64,000 bases of DNA from Chloroflexi bacterium 54-19 (GTDB lineage: Bacteria > Chloroflexota > Chloroflexia > Chloroheliales > Chloroheliaceae), in the NCBI GenBank assembly GCA_001898225.1, contig MKTJ01000038.1, positions 1 through 64,000 on the forward strand. Reading direction: 5' to 3'. Shown here piece after piece: positions 42,837 through 50,914 of this stretch. A model generated the notes under the pieces. It saw only the letters and a program-made list of their open reading frames with translations, was not told the origin of the DNA and searched no databases. The position numbers and the translations under genes are program-made. The first letter of the stretch is position 1, and each line of letters begins with the position of its first letter.

Positions 42837-45089
42837 TTATCTATCCAATACCAACCGTTGCGTGGGGGTTAGCTCGTAAAGGGTAAAGACCAGTTCGTCA
42901 AGGGTGGCCTGGTTGAGGCCGGGCCGGGCCAGCTCGGTTAAAAGTGAGTCGGGCCGGGAGCCGCTAAAGCCGGGCAAAGCCGCCTTTGGAAAAACCAGTT
43001 TTTTAACCGGGTTGGCATAATAGTCCCACTGGCCGCCGCCCATCGGCTTGCCGTAGGAGCGGAATTGAAAGGTCGAAAGACGGCTGTTCAGGAAATTCGC
43101 CGCCAACTGCTCGATTTGCCACTCGACCGGAAAGACCACCGAAACCACGTCCGTGCTGAAATAAAATTGCTGGCGGTCTACCGCGAAAGTGTTGCGTGGC
43201 GCTTTGTAGGGCGTCACCAGTTTGGCGGCCTGTTCGAAGACTTCCGGCTCGCGCGGCCATTGCAACTCGTAAAAAGGGAAAAGTTTGCTGTAACGCCGCC
43301 GCCGCTCCAGTTCCGGGCGGTGTTTTTCGAGATAAGCCAGGGTGGATGGGTAGGGGGCCGGGTCGAGACCGGGCGGCGGGTAGATTAACCACTGGTCGCG
43401 CCACTCGATGCGGCCCGGTGAAATGTCTCCGTTTTTGATGGCCGGTTTCAACAGGGCCGGGTCGAGCGCATGCGCCGTCACACTGTCCACAAAGAAGACC
43501 CGGTCGAGGCCCGTTTGAACTCCTGTCCGGCAGACTGCCAGGTCGCCCAGTGGGACCGAGCGTTCCGCGATTTCGGCCAGGAGCAATCTTTCCGCCGGGA
43601 GTTGCCGCAGCCAGGTCCAGGGCACCTTGCCCGATAGGGTTTCCTGCGGAATCTTTTCGGACTGGCCGTCAAAGCGGAAGACCAGGGCGTGCCGGGCGGG
43701 GGCAGGCTGGCGGGCCGCGAAAAGGAGGCAGACATCTACCTCGGCCTCGCTAAAATGCTGCTCGTCGCCCAGGTCTTCCAGTTCCAGGAGGGTCGTTTCG
43801 GCCAGGAGCCATGCCCGCAGAGGAGCGGCGAAAGCGGCCTCCTTCCAGAAGCGGGAGGTCACGAACCCCAGCCGCCCGCCGGGCACCAGCAGTTCGACCC
43901 CCCGCCGGATGAAATAGTAGAGCAGGTCGCTTTTCAGGTTGTAGACTTCCGGGAAGAATCTTGCGAAATACGCTTTTTCGACCCCGCTGTAATCGTTGAA
44001 GCCGACATAGGGCGGGTTCCCCACTACCGTCCCGAACCCGCCTTTTGCAAAGACTTCTGCAAATTCCCAGGTCCAACCAAAAGGGCGCAACGCTGCCAGG
44101 GTCGCGCCATCACCGGGGTCGTTAAAAATCGGCAGGGCCGCTATCTCGTCTGCCAGCGCCGCTTGCTTTGCCCGGAAAAGTTCTTCCAGCCTCCGGTACT
44201 CGGCCAGGGCTGCCCCACTGTCCCCCGCCCGGACGTTTTCAAAGAGCCGCTGCCTGTCTTCCCCGCCTTCGGCCCTATCCAGGGAGCCGACCAGGGCGTT
44301 GCCGCCGCGCACCTGGGCGGCGAGGGCCACTATTATTGCCTCGTTCAGCCCCACCGGTTTTATTTCGACCAGTCGTTTTAAAACCGCCAACCTCGCCTGC
44401 CAGACCGCCAGCGGGTTCAGGTCGAGCCCGTAAAGCCGCTCGATAACCAGTTCTTCCGGTTCGGTGCCGGGGGAAAATTCAGTAAGACGGTCGAGGGCCG
44501 CCAGGAGGAAAACTCCGCCGCCACAGGCCGGGTCGAGCAGGGGTTCCCCGGCCTGTTCGAAGACCAGGGCGGTCGCCGTGATGCGCCGGGCCAGGGCCGG
44601 GGAGGTGTAGTAGGCCCCGCTCCGCTTCCGGTCCGGCTGGTCGAAATTCAGCCCGGCTACCTCCCAACTCTCGAAAAAGGCGTCCGGCAGGCGGGCCAGT
44701 TCTTCCGCCACAAACCGGCTGGACTCTCTCTCTCCCTCATTCAGGGCCGGACCGCCTACCAGTTCGAGCAGTTCGGGTGATATTTCGGGGAAAATAGGGA
44801 GCAAGATTCGCTCGGCCAGAAGCCGCAGTACCACCCGCGCCGCCGGGTAAGCCGGGTTGGCAAGGGCGCGACCCTGGGTGCGGCCCTGGGGCCGGGCGGC
44901 GAGTTTCTCGCGTTTGACCGGTGAAAAAGGGGTGTTTTCGGGGTCGGGTGAAGTTAACGGCAAATGCGGCTGCAACCGCCTGACCCAATCCCGGACTTGC
45001 TCCTGGAGCGTCATAAAACGGGCCGTTTTACCGGTGGTGCGGCCAGTGGTACGACCACTGGTACGACCAGGAAGGGGCGGTCTGGACAT
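42837..45089 (-). CDS. TaqI/Eco57I-like N6-adenine DNA methyltransferase
   Basis: 750 residues. Motif X GAYYTSP (158-164), motif I LLDPACGGGVFLL (184-196) and motif IV VVGNPPYV (355-362) identify a gamma-class N6-adenine methylase. The C-terminal third, ending before KLVFPKA, looks like a TaqI-type target-recognition domain. No nuclease motif is evident in the N-terminal 150 residues, which begin with a repetitive RTSGRTTGRTTGK. It starts 5 bases after the stop of a Ser/Thr kinase gene, so the two form an operon. An ATG 25 codons downstream is another possible start. No restriction gene is adjacent. Confidence 0.87.
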   Translation of the reverse strand: MSRPPLPGRTSGRTTGRTTGKTARFMTLQEQVRDWVRRLQPHLPLTSPDPENTPFSPVKREKLAARPQGRTQGRALANPAYPAARVVLRLLAERILLPIFPEISPELLELVGGPALNEGERESSRFVAEELARLPDAFFESWEVAGLNFDQPDRKRSGAYYTSPALARRITATALVFEQAGEPLLDPACGGGVFLLAALDRLTEFSPGTEPEELVIERLYGLDLNPLAVWQARLAVLKRLVEIKPVGLNEAIIVALAAQVRGGNALVGSLDRAEGGEDRQRLFENVRAGDSGAALAEYRRLEELFRAKQAALADEIAALPIFNDPGDGATLAALRPFGWTWEFAEVFAKGGFGTVVGNPPYVGFNDYSGVEKAYFARFFPEVYNLKSDLLYYFIRRGVELLVPGGRLGFVTSRFWKEAAFAAPLRAWLLAETTLLELEDLGDEQHFSEAEVDVCLLFAARQPAPARHALVFRFDGQSEKIPQETLSGKVPWTWLRQLPAERLLLAEIAERSVPLGDLAVCRTGVQTGLDRVFFVDSVTAHALDPALLKPAIKNGDISPGRIEWRDQWLIYPPPGLDPAPYPSTLAYLEKHRPELERRRRYSKLFPFYELQWPREPEVFEQAAKLVTPYKAPRNTFAVDRQQFYFSTDVVSVVFPVEWQIEQLAANFLNSRLSTFQFRSYGKPMGGGQWDYYANPVKKLVFPKAALPGFSGSRPDSLLTELARPGLNQATLDELVFTLYELTPTQRLVLDR

Positions 45090-45094
45090 TTTGA

Positions 45095-47473
45095 TTAAGG
45101 TTTAGGCGGGGCCGGGGTGGCGGCGGGCGTCAAAGGCGCGGACTGCTGCGCTCCCGCTGTCCCCTGGCGGACCGCTACCGGGGTCGAGGTATCAGGCGGA
45201 AACGGCGTGGTCACGAACGACACAATCGTCGGGGTCGGGGCGGGTAGCTGGGTCGGGAAAGCCACCGGGGTCGGTGGGACCAGGGTCGGCGGCATTACCG
45301 TCGCGGTCGGCGGGACTAACGTGGCCGTGGGAGTTGGTTGGGGTGGGGCGGCAGTCGCGACCGGGCGCGGGGTTGCGGTCGGCACCGCCGCGATAGTATA
45401 GGTTACGGGCTGGCCCTGGTTCACGACCTGCCCGCTTAGTTTCAGGGTCACGCTATACTGGCCGGGCGTCACGTTCGAGGGCAGGGACGACAGGATATAG
45501 GCGTTCTGGGTAATCTTTTCGTTGCGGCTCAGAATCGGGGTCGCTTCCGGTTGGTTGTTGACCACACGGAAGACTTCCAGCGTCAGGGCGTCCCCCACTT
45601 TGACCCCATCCTGGATATTGACCTTGCCAAAGAGCAAAATCGTGCTGTTCGTAAAGAAATTGTTCAGGGGCTGGCCGGGCGCGTTATTGGGAAACTCGGC
45701 GGTCGTAAAGAGACTGGCGAAAAGCGGCTGTTTCAAAACCAGCGGCGTCGGAGTCACGACCGGGGTCGGGGTCGGCGCGACCACCGAAGGGGAAGCCCCT
45801 GCCGTGGCGGTGGGCTGCGCCCCGGAGGCGGGCGCGGTGGCTACCGGTTCCGGCGAGGCGGTCGGCGCGAAGACCGGGGTCGGCGGCAGGGTCGTGAGAA
45901 GGTTGGCCTGGGAATTGACCGCCGGGGCCAGGCTGATTTCGCCGGTAGTCGGGGCGGCGGTGGCAGTAGCGGCGGGTGCGGTAGCAGACGAGGCCGGGGA
46001 ACCCTGGAAGACGAAGAAAGCGCCAAGCGCCAGGGCCGCTATAAGCAGAAGCAGCAATAAGGCCAGCAGCCAGGGCGGTAGAGGAAAGCGCCGCTGCGGA
46101 CGTTCGGCCTCGGCCTCGGCGGAGGGCAGTTCGTTCCCCCAGAGGACCACTTCCGGCTCGCCGGGCGGCTTGCCCGACCCCGCGTCGGCGCTCCCGGCGG
46201 CAGGGTTGGCCGGTTTGACCTCGAAAGGCCCCAGCTCGACGCTCTTATCGACCTTTTCCGAGACCGCAGGTGCGACCGAGGGCGGCGAAACGACCTCGTC
46301 CTGGGCCGGTTGGGGCGGAGGGGTTTGCACCGGCGCCTGGACCTGGGCCCGGCTGGTCCCGCCGGACCGGACGGAAGTATTCACGCCCAGGACTTTGACC
46401 GGCTCGGCCTGGAAAGATTTGAGGCGTTCGCGCCCTTTTTCCCCATCCCCGCTCACGTGGCCGCGCGCAATCTCGCGGTGGGCCGCCGCTTCGCTGTAGG
46501 TATCATCTATCGCCAGCACCCGGTCGTAAAGCTTGACCGCCTGCGACCACTTCCCGACCGACAGGGCCGCCTCAGCCTCCCGGTAGAGCCTGTCCCGGTC
46601 GTTTTCAAGCTGGGTCCGCACCCGTTTGAGGACATAGCCGACTTCCTCGGCGTCCTGGTAGCGTTCGTTGACCTGTTTGTGGAGGCATTTCATGATGACC
46701 GCTTCGAGCCCGCCCGAAATGTAGGGGTTGTAGCGGCGGGGGCGGTCGGGTTCGCGGTCCCGGACCAGGCGGAAGTTATAGGCCATCGTCTCGTAATCGA
46801 GGTCGCTCTTGACCGCCTTGAAGGGCAGGTAATAGCGGCCCGTGACGGCAGCGTAAAGGGTGGTGCCGACCGAGTAGAGGTCGGCGGCGGGGGTAATGCG
46901 GTTATCGCCCCTGGCCTGTTCGGGGGCCATGAAGTTAATCGTCCCCAGGTTCGAGCCGCTAATGGTTACATCGCGGTCCTGCCCGGCGTGGGGTTGGTGG
47001 GCAATACCAAAGTCGCTGATTTTGGCGTAACCTTCGGTGGTCAGGAGGATGTTACTCGGCTTGATGTCGCGGTGGACGATGCCGAGTTTGTGGGCTGCCG
47101 CCAGGCCGTCGCAGACCTCGCCCATCAGCCGGACCGATTGCAGCAGCGAAAGGTTGCCCTTGCTTTTAATCAGATCGGTCAGGTTGCCGCCGCCGACCCA
47201 CTGCATCACGAAGGCGTTATATTCTTCGAGCAGGTCTATCAGGTAGACGATGTTGGGGTGTTCGCTGAGGCGGGCCAGGGAGCGCCACTCGGTTTCAAAG
47301 AGGCGGCGGGCTTTCGGGTTGGCTTCGTCGGTGACCCACTGTTCGTGGAGTTGCTTGACGACCACATCGCGGTCAACCTTCAGGTCGTGGGCGCGATAAG
47401 CAATACCAAAACCACCCCGGCCAATTTCTTCCAGGATTTGATACCGCTCTCGGACTAAACCTTTAAGGCTCAT
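45095..47473 (-). CDS. Transmembrane Ser/Thr protein kinase, first gene of the methylase operon
   Basis: 792 residues. The kinase domain (about 8-290) has [20 protein letters not shown] (K40), VHRDIKPSN (D136), SDFGIAH (D154) and [18 protein letters not shown]-like helical pair ([31 protein letters not shown]) follows at about 305-340. After an acidic linker comes one membrane span (about 490-515), then an extracytoplasmic part with a Thr/Pro-rich stretch, a beta domain ([14 protein letters not shown]...[14 protein letters not shown]) and a long Pro-rich tail. Cotranscription with the methylase is indicated by the 5-base spacing. Confidence 0.9.
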   Translation of the reverse strand: MSLKGLVRERYQILEEIGRGGFGIAYRAHDLKVDRDVVVKQLHEQWVTDEANPKARRLFETEWRSLARLSEHPNIVYLIDLLEEYNAFVMQWVGGGNLTDLIKSKGNLSLLQSVRLMGEVCDGLAAAHKLGIVHRDIKPSNILLTTEGYAKISDFGIAHQPHAGQDRDVTISGSNLGTINFMAPEQARGDNRITPAADLYSVGTTLYAAVTGRYYLPFKAVKSDLDYETMAYNFRLVRDREPDRPRRYNPYISGGLEAVIMKCLHKQVNERYQDAEEVGYVLKRVRTQLENDRDRLYREAEAALSVGKWSQAVKLYDRVLAIDDTYSEAAAHREIARGHVSGDGEKGRERLKSFQAEPVKVLGVNTSVRSGGTSRAQVQAPVQTPPPQPAQDEVVSPPSVAPAVSEKVDKSVELGPFEVKPANPAAGSADAGSGKPPGEPEVVLWGNELPSAEAEAERPQRRFPLPPWLLALLLLLLIAALALGAFFVFQGSPASSATAPAATATAAPTTGEISLAPAVNSQANLLTTLPPTPVFAPTASPEPVATAPASGAQPTATAGASPSVVAPTPTPVVTPTPLVLKQPLFASLFTTAEFPNNAPGQPLNNFFTNSTILLFGKVNIQDGVKVGDALTLEVFRVVNNQPEATPILSRNEKITQNAYILSSLPSNVTPGQYSVTLKLSGQVVNQGQPVTYTIAAVPTATPRPVATAAPPQPTPTATLVPPTATVMPPTLVPPTPVAFPTQLPAPTPTIVSFVTTPFPPDTSTPVAVRQGTAGAQQSAPLTPAATPAPPKP

Positions 47474-47895
47474 ATAACCTAAAGGCCCCCTTACCTCACC
47501 CTACGCAAACTAAAGAAAAGCCAACCATAGGCGCCCCACACAAGTATAGCATATTTGTACATAACCAATCGGTTTTTAGTGTTCAGTGTTTAGCCTTTAG
47601 TTTTACCATACCCCCAGGTCGCACCTACGGTCGTACCCATAGTCGCACCTGCGGGCGTGGCACTATAACCGGCTTTACATTTACTTTGACGCTGTCAGGA
47701 ACTTATAACCCTACAATTCAGAGGAGACCGGATTTTTGAAACAAAGAGGACCCGTTTGACCTATTCTATCACGTTTAGCCGATTCTGCCGAGATTTTTAG
47801 AAAAACTATACCCTAAAAACCGGCTACCGCCCTCTACCAGTAGCCGGTAGGCAGAGGGCAGTAGCCAGTTCTAATACCAAATACGGGTGAATAAT

Positions 47896-48035
47896 TGTCA
47901 TTCCGAGCTTGCGAGGAGTCTCCGGCCCGTTGGGCTAATGCACACTCATTGTCCAATGGACCGGAGATCCTTCACTTTGTTCACGCCCGGAGGGTGTGAC
48001 ATAGTAAGAGTCTTTATCCGTACCTGGTAAAACAT
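47896..48035. repeat. Interspersed GTCATTCCG repeat fragment
   Basis: Contains CTCCGGCCCGTTGGGCTAATG and its inverted partner GTCCAATGGACCGGAGATCC, then CCTTCACTTTGTTCACGCCC and CATAGTAAGAGTCTTTATCC, which match 4841-4905. Confidence 0.75.
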
Positions 48036-48215
48036 CTACTGCCTTCTGCCTTTCTATCTTCTACCTACTGCCCCCTGGCTACTGCCCTCTGCCTACTAAA
48101 TCCCGAACGTTCCCCTCTGTTTTCTGACTACTGCCCTCTGCCCTCTGGCTACTGCCTTCTGGCTACTGCCCTCTGGCTACTGCCCTCTGCTTTCTAAACA
48201 CTAAAAACTAAACAC
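48036..48215 (-). repeat. Heptamer tandem array, reverse orientation
   Basis: More than twenty TGCCTTC/TGCCCTC/TGGCTAC/TGACTAC units, interrupted near 48100-48122, then TAAAAAC and TAAACAC units, ending 4 bases before the TTGACA of the next promoter. Confidence 0.85.
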
Positions 48216-48218
48216 CTC

Positions 48219-48248
48219 TTGACAGAATCATACTTTTTAGTCTATCCT
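48219..48248 (+). promoter_or_regulatory. Promoter of the 51-aa gene
   Basis: TTGACA (48219-48224), 18-bp spacer, TATCCT (48243-48248), giving a leader of about 90 bases. Confidence 0.6.
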
Positions 48249-48345
48249 AATATTGGAAGTTAGAATTTTGTAACGCCAAGATATAGACCGGCTAATTTTC
48301 CCTGTCAGGATAGACCCGGCCCAAGTTTTAAGGGACCAGAAAACG

Positions 48346-48501
48346 ATGACTTACGGTAAAGATACTCTCCACGTCCAGCTAGACTACCGTCGTGCCCGCC
48401 AGAATCGCCTGGAAATACCGTTGCGCCTGCGGCTTTTTCTGTTCTTCCTGGCCGTCCTGATGATAACTTTCGGGGTCTTGCTGGCCTCGCTGGTTCATTA
48501 G
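48346..48501 (+). CDS. 51-aa single-span membrane peptide
   Basis: A small gene beginning MTYGKDTLHVQLDYRRARQN and ending in one hydrophobic span (about residues 28-48: LFLFFLAVLMITFGVLLASLV) before a final His. The positively charged region before the span predicts the N-terminus inside. Support: AAGGGA 11 bases before the ATG, a TTGACA promoter upstream and a strong terminator 30 bases after the stop. Its codon usage is like that of its neighbours. Function unknown. Confidence 0.65.
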   Translation: MTYGKDTLHVQLDYRRARQNRLEIPLRLRLFLFFLAVLMITFGVLLASLVH

Positions 48502-48530
48502 TCCGCAATCCGAAAAAATTTTAGAAATTA

Positions 48531-48572
48531 AAAAGGGGATGCGATTTTCCGTCGTATCCCCTTTTGTTTTTT
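48531..48572 (+). terminator. Intrinsic terminator of the 51-aa gene
   Basis: Stem AAAAGGGGATGCGA / TCGTATCCCCTTTT (one G-T pair) followed by GTTTTTTA. Confidence 0.8.
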
Positions 48573-48656
48573 ATATTAAGGCCGGGTCGGACCCCGCCTT
48601 TTTCCGGTTCCTACTAAACACTGAACCCTGGAAACTGGCTACTGACTACTTCCCCC

Positions 48657-49484
48657 TCAAGCCGCCTGGTCCTGGAAGACTTTGATAAAATGGCTGGCGT
48701 CGTTTTTGGTCAGACCGTCCAGACCGTAGCCGTAAAGCTCCTGCAAACGGCCTTCGAGTTCGGCCTTGTTCATCTCGCGGCGGGCCGCCATCTTCAGGAT
48801 AGCCTGGCGCTGCTGCTCGGTCGCCGTTTCGGAGTTGGCCTGGGCCGGGGTCGCCGGGCGCGGAGCCTGGGCTGTTACCGGGGCGGCGGGCTGCTGCTGG
48901 ACCGGGGCCATGCGAGGCGCCCGCATCTCGCCGCCGTTATTGGCCGGGCGGCTCAAACCGGGCGCGGCCCCGGTAGTGGCGGGCTGCTGGTTGGCGTTGC
49001 GATTATTGTTGTTATTGCGGACCGTTTCCCGCGGCTGGCCGTCCACCAGTTCGTTATCGTAGAGGCTGTTGCCGAACTGGTCGCCAAAGCAGCGCAACGC
49101 CCGTTTGAGAGCATCGGTAATCGCGCCTTTGCGCGCCATGTCGTGGGCATCAATCCGGGCGCGTGGGTTGCGGCCTTCCTGGACCGGGCAGACCCCTTCT
49201 TCGGTCACCGGCACGCAGCCGGTCACGGTCAGTTTTACCCGCGCGGCATAATAGCAGCCGATGACGCCGCCATCTTCGCCCAGCACGTTTTGCATTTCCA
49301 CGCCCATAAGGTCATAACCCCAGTTGCCGTAACCAAAAATGCGGTTGGCCGTGTCAATGGCGTCGTGCCCTTTCAGGTACGAAAGCTGCATCCCGCCGCC
49401 GCCCGAACGATGTTTGACCCGTTTGGGGTCGAGCGGCTGGTCTAACTGGGCAATTTGTTCCGGTGTAAATGGTGACTGACTCAT
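48657..49484 (-). CDS. Rad52/Rad22-family single-strand annealing protein
   Basis: 275 residues. The N-terminal 155 residues have the Rad52 signature: HRSGGGGMQLSYLKGHDAID, the FGYGNWGYDL segment, and HDMARKGAITDALKRALRCFGDQFGNSLYD. The middle (about 165-235) is Asn/Gln/Pro/Ala-rich linker, and the last 45 residues (ILKMAARREMNKAELEGRL...DASHFIKVF) are a short helical domain. It anneals single-stranded DNA in recombination or repair and probably works with SSB, encoded 4 kb away. RBS GTAGGGAC precedes the ATG. Rad52 homologues are often phage-borne, but no phage genes are nearby. Confidence 0.88.
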   Translation of the reverse strand: MSQSPFTPEQIAQLDQPLDPKRVKHRSGGGGMQLSYLKGHDAIDTANRIFGYGNWGYDLMGVEMQNVLGEDGGVIGCYYAARVKLTVTGCVPVTEEGVCPVQEGRNPRARIDAHDMARKGAITDALKRALRCFGDQFGNSLYDNELVDGQPRETVRNNNNNRNANQQPATTGAAPGLSRPANNGGEMRAPRMAPVQQQPAAPVTAQAPRPATPAQANSETATEQQRQAILKMAARREMNKAELEGRLQELYGYGLDGLTKNDASHFIKVFQDQAA

Positions 49485-49666
49485 TTTGTCCCTACCTTCA
49501 AAGCTTTTTTCAAACTTTCATTCTAGCTCTTTGCAGAGTTTTCGCATTTAATTTTTATACTTTTACCTTTAGCCTCACGCTTATTTATCGTAAAAGTAGC
49601 AATTAAGAGCCACCTGTGGTTTTATATTAGCATATTTGTTCTAAATTGCAATAGGTAAATTAAAAT

Positions 49667-49696
49667 GAGCCACCCCCTACAAACAAGGGATGGCTC
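49667..49696 (-). terminator. GAGCCA-type hairpin terminator
   Basis: Stem GAGCCACCCC / GGGATGGCTC; the minus-strand exit ATTTTAATTT suits the gene ending at 49752. Confidence 0.65.
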
Positions 49697-49751
49697 ATGA
49701 CCTTCAAATACGAGGCAGGCTAGCGAAACCCGTTAGCCCGTCCCTGATTTA

Positions 49752-50738
49752 TTACCGGTCTTTGCTTTTGAAGACCTGCATGCCTACAAACCCGGCCAGG
49801 CCCAGCACTAGCAGACCGGCCAGCATCGAGAATAGCGCCAGGTTTGAGTTACCGGTATCGCCCGAACCGCCTAAACCGGAAGCCGGGGCCGCCGGGGCGC
49901 CGCCCTGCCCGCCAACCGTCGGGGTCGCGGCAGCAGTCGTGACCATTGCGGTGGTCGGAGCGGCAGTCGTAACCGCCGCCGTAGTCGGGGCGGCAGTTGT
50001 GGCCGCAGCGGTGGTAGCTGGCGCGGTGGTCGCCTGGGCCTGCTGGCCGGACGCCACGACCACTACCAGGCTCTGGAAGTTAGAACCGGAAGCCGGGAGC
50101 AAAAAGCCGACCGGCAAGCCCTGGGTGTTAAGGTTGCCCTGGACGGTCGCGGTGCCGTAGGCCGACTGGGGCGAGGTTTCCTGGATATTGGTCAGGGTCA
50201 GGCTGCCGACCTGCGAGGCATCGCCCTGGGGCGGGGCAGCCGTCCCGGCGTTGGTTACAATTTCCTGGGCGATAGTGGTTCCGGCGTTTTTCAAATCGTG
50301 GAAAGGCTGTCCATCCTGCAACTGCCAGACGGCCATCTGGACCTGGTAGGGCTGGCTGGTAACATAACCCTTACTAAGGGCATAGGCCAACCCGGCCCGC
50401 ACCTTGGCGTCGGCCAGACCCTGGGCCGCAATCGTCTGCCCGGTCGGGAACTGCTTTCCAAAATCGAGGCAGAACACGTTAATGGTGGCCCCATTCGCTG
50501 CTGCCGTCCCGGCGGCGGTTGTCACCGCGGCGGTGGTAGCGCCTGCCGTAGTCGCGGCGGGGGTGGTCCCGGCGGCGGTAGTGGCTGCCGCCGTGGTGGT
50601 GGCAGTCTGGGCCTGGGCCTGCCCGGCGGGAGACAGGAATACTCCCAGCCCCAGGGCTAACATCAAAACTCCCACCAGCGCCATTCCGCAAACCGCTCCA
50701 CTCCGGCCTGCCCGCGCTGTCTTCTTATTTACTGACAT
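49752..50738 (-). CDS. Surface-anchored Thr/Ala-rich protein, possible thioester domain
   Basis: 328 residues. The signal peptide ends at about 44 (AQAQTATT). Thr/Ala repeats (about 44-80) follow, then a globular domain (about 84-230), another TTAAATTAAPTTAA mucin-like stretch (about 235-275) and a C-terminal membrane span with a KSKDR tail, without an LPxTG motif. The globular domain pairs FCLDFGKQF with YQVQMAVWQLQDG, the Cys and Q-x-A-hydrophobic-Trp pattern seen in thioester adhesins of Gram-positive surface proteins. Thioester formation is inference. RBS GAGAGGGATTG precedes the ATG. Confidence 0.75.
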   Translation of the reverse strand: MSVNKKTARAGRSGAVCGMALVGVLMLALGLGVFLSPAGQAQAQTATTTAAATTAAGTTPAATTAGATTAAVTTAAGTAAANGATINVFCLDFGKQFPTGQTIAAQGLADAKVRAGLAYALSKGYVTSQPYQVQMAVWQLQDGQPFHDLKNAGTTIAQEIVTNAGTAAPPQGDASQVGSLTLTNIQETSPQSAYGTATVQGNLNTQGLPVGFLLPASGSNFQSLVVVVASGQQAQATTAPATTAAATTAAPTTAAVTTAAPTTAMVTTAAATPTVGGQGGAPAAPASGLGGSGDTGNSNLALFSMLAGLLVLGLAGFVGMQVFKSKDR

Positions 50739-50878
50739 TCCAATCCCTCTCGTTCTGTTCTATACGGGTTAAATAGCTGGCTGCTATAGAGGCAATACAA
50801 CCCTTAAATGGCCGGAACAAATGCCGGTCAACCAATCATTAGCAACATATGTGCCGTTACTTAGCCTTATATTAAAGA

Positions 50879-50908
50879 TTAGCCCCAATATTAACCGGGT
50901 GGGGCTAA
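50879..50908 (+). promoter_or_regulatory. Hairpin masking the RBS of the GT-C-like gene
   Basis: Perfect 9-bp stem TTAGCCCCA / TGGGGCTAA with a 12-base loop, ending 6 bases before the GTG start. The right arm contains the only GGGG that could serve as the ribosome binding site. There is no T-run after it, so it is not an obvious terminator. Confidence 0.45.
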
Positions 50909-50914
50909 AAGAGG

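Larger units (their letters stand above)
47474..48345. other. 870-bp intergenic region made of repeats
   Basis: Holds a short forward array (47840-47868), a GTCATTCCGAGCTTGCGAGG fragment (47896-48035) partly duplicated from 4841-4905, a reverse array (48036-48215) and a promoter (48219-48248). No gene before the small ORF at 48346. Confidence 0.7.

Noticed and set aside
46310..47458. 382-codon frame opposite the kinase
   Set aside because: Shadow of the kinase domain; no domain of its own.
42837..47473. Full BREX/Pgl system
   Set aside because: Only a kinase and a methylase are present; no PglY/BrxC-type ATPase or PglZ phosphatase gene is seen nearby.
48305..48508. 67-codon minus-strand frame
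   Set aside because: Antisense to the 51-aa gene, which has the promoter, RBS and terminator on the plus strand.
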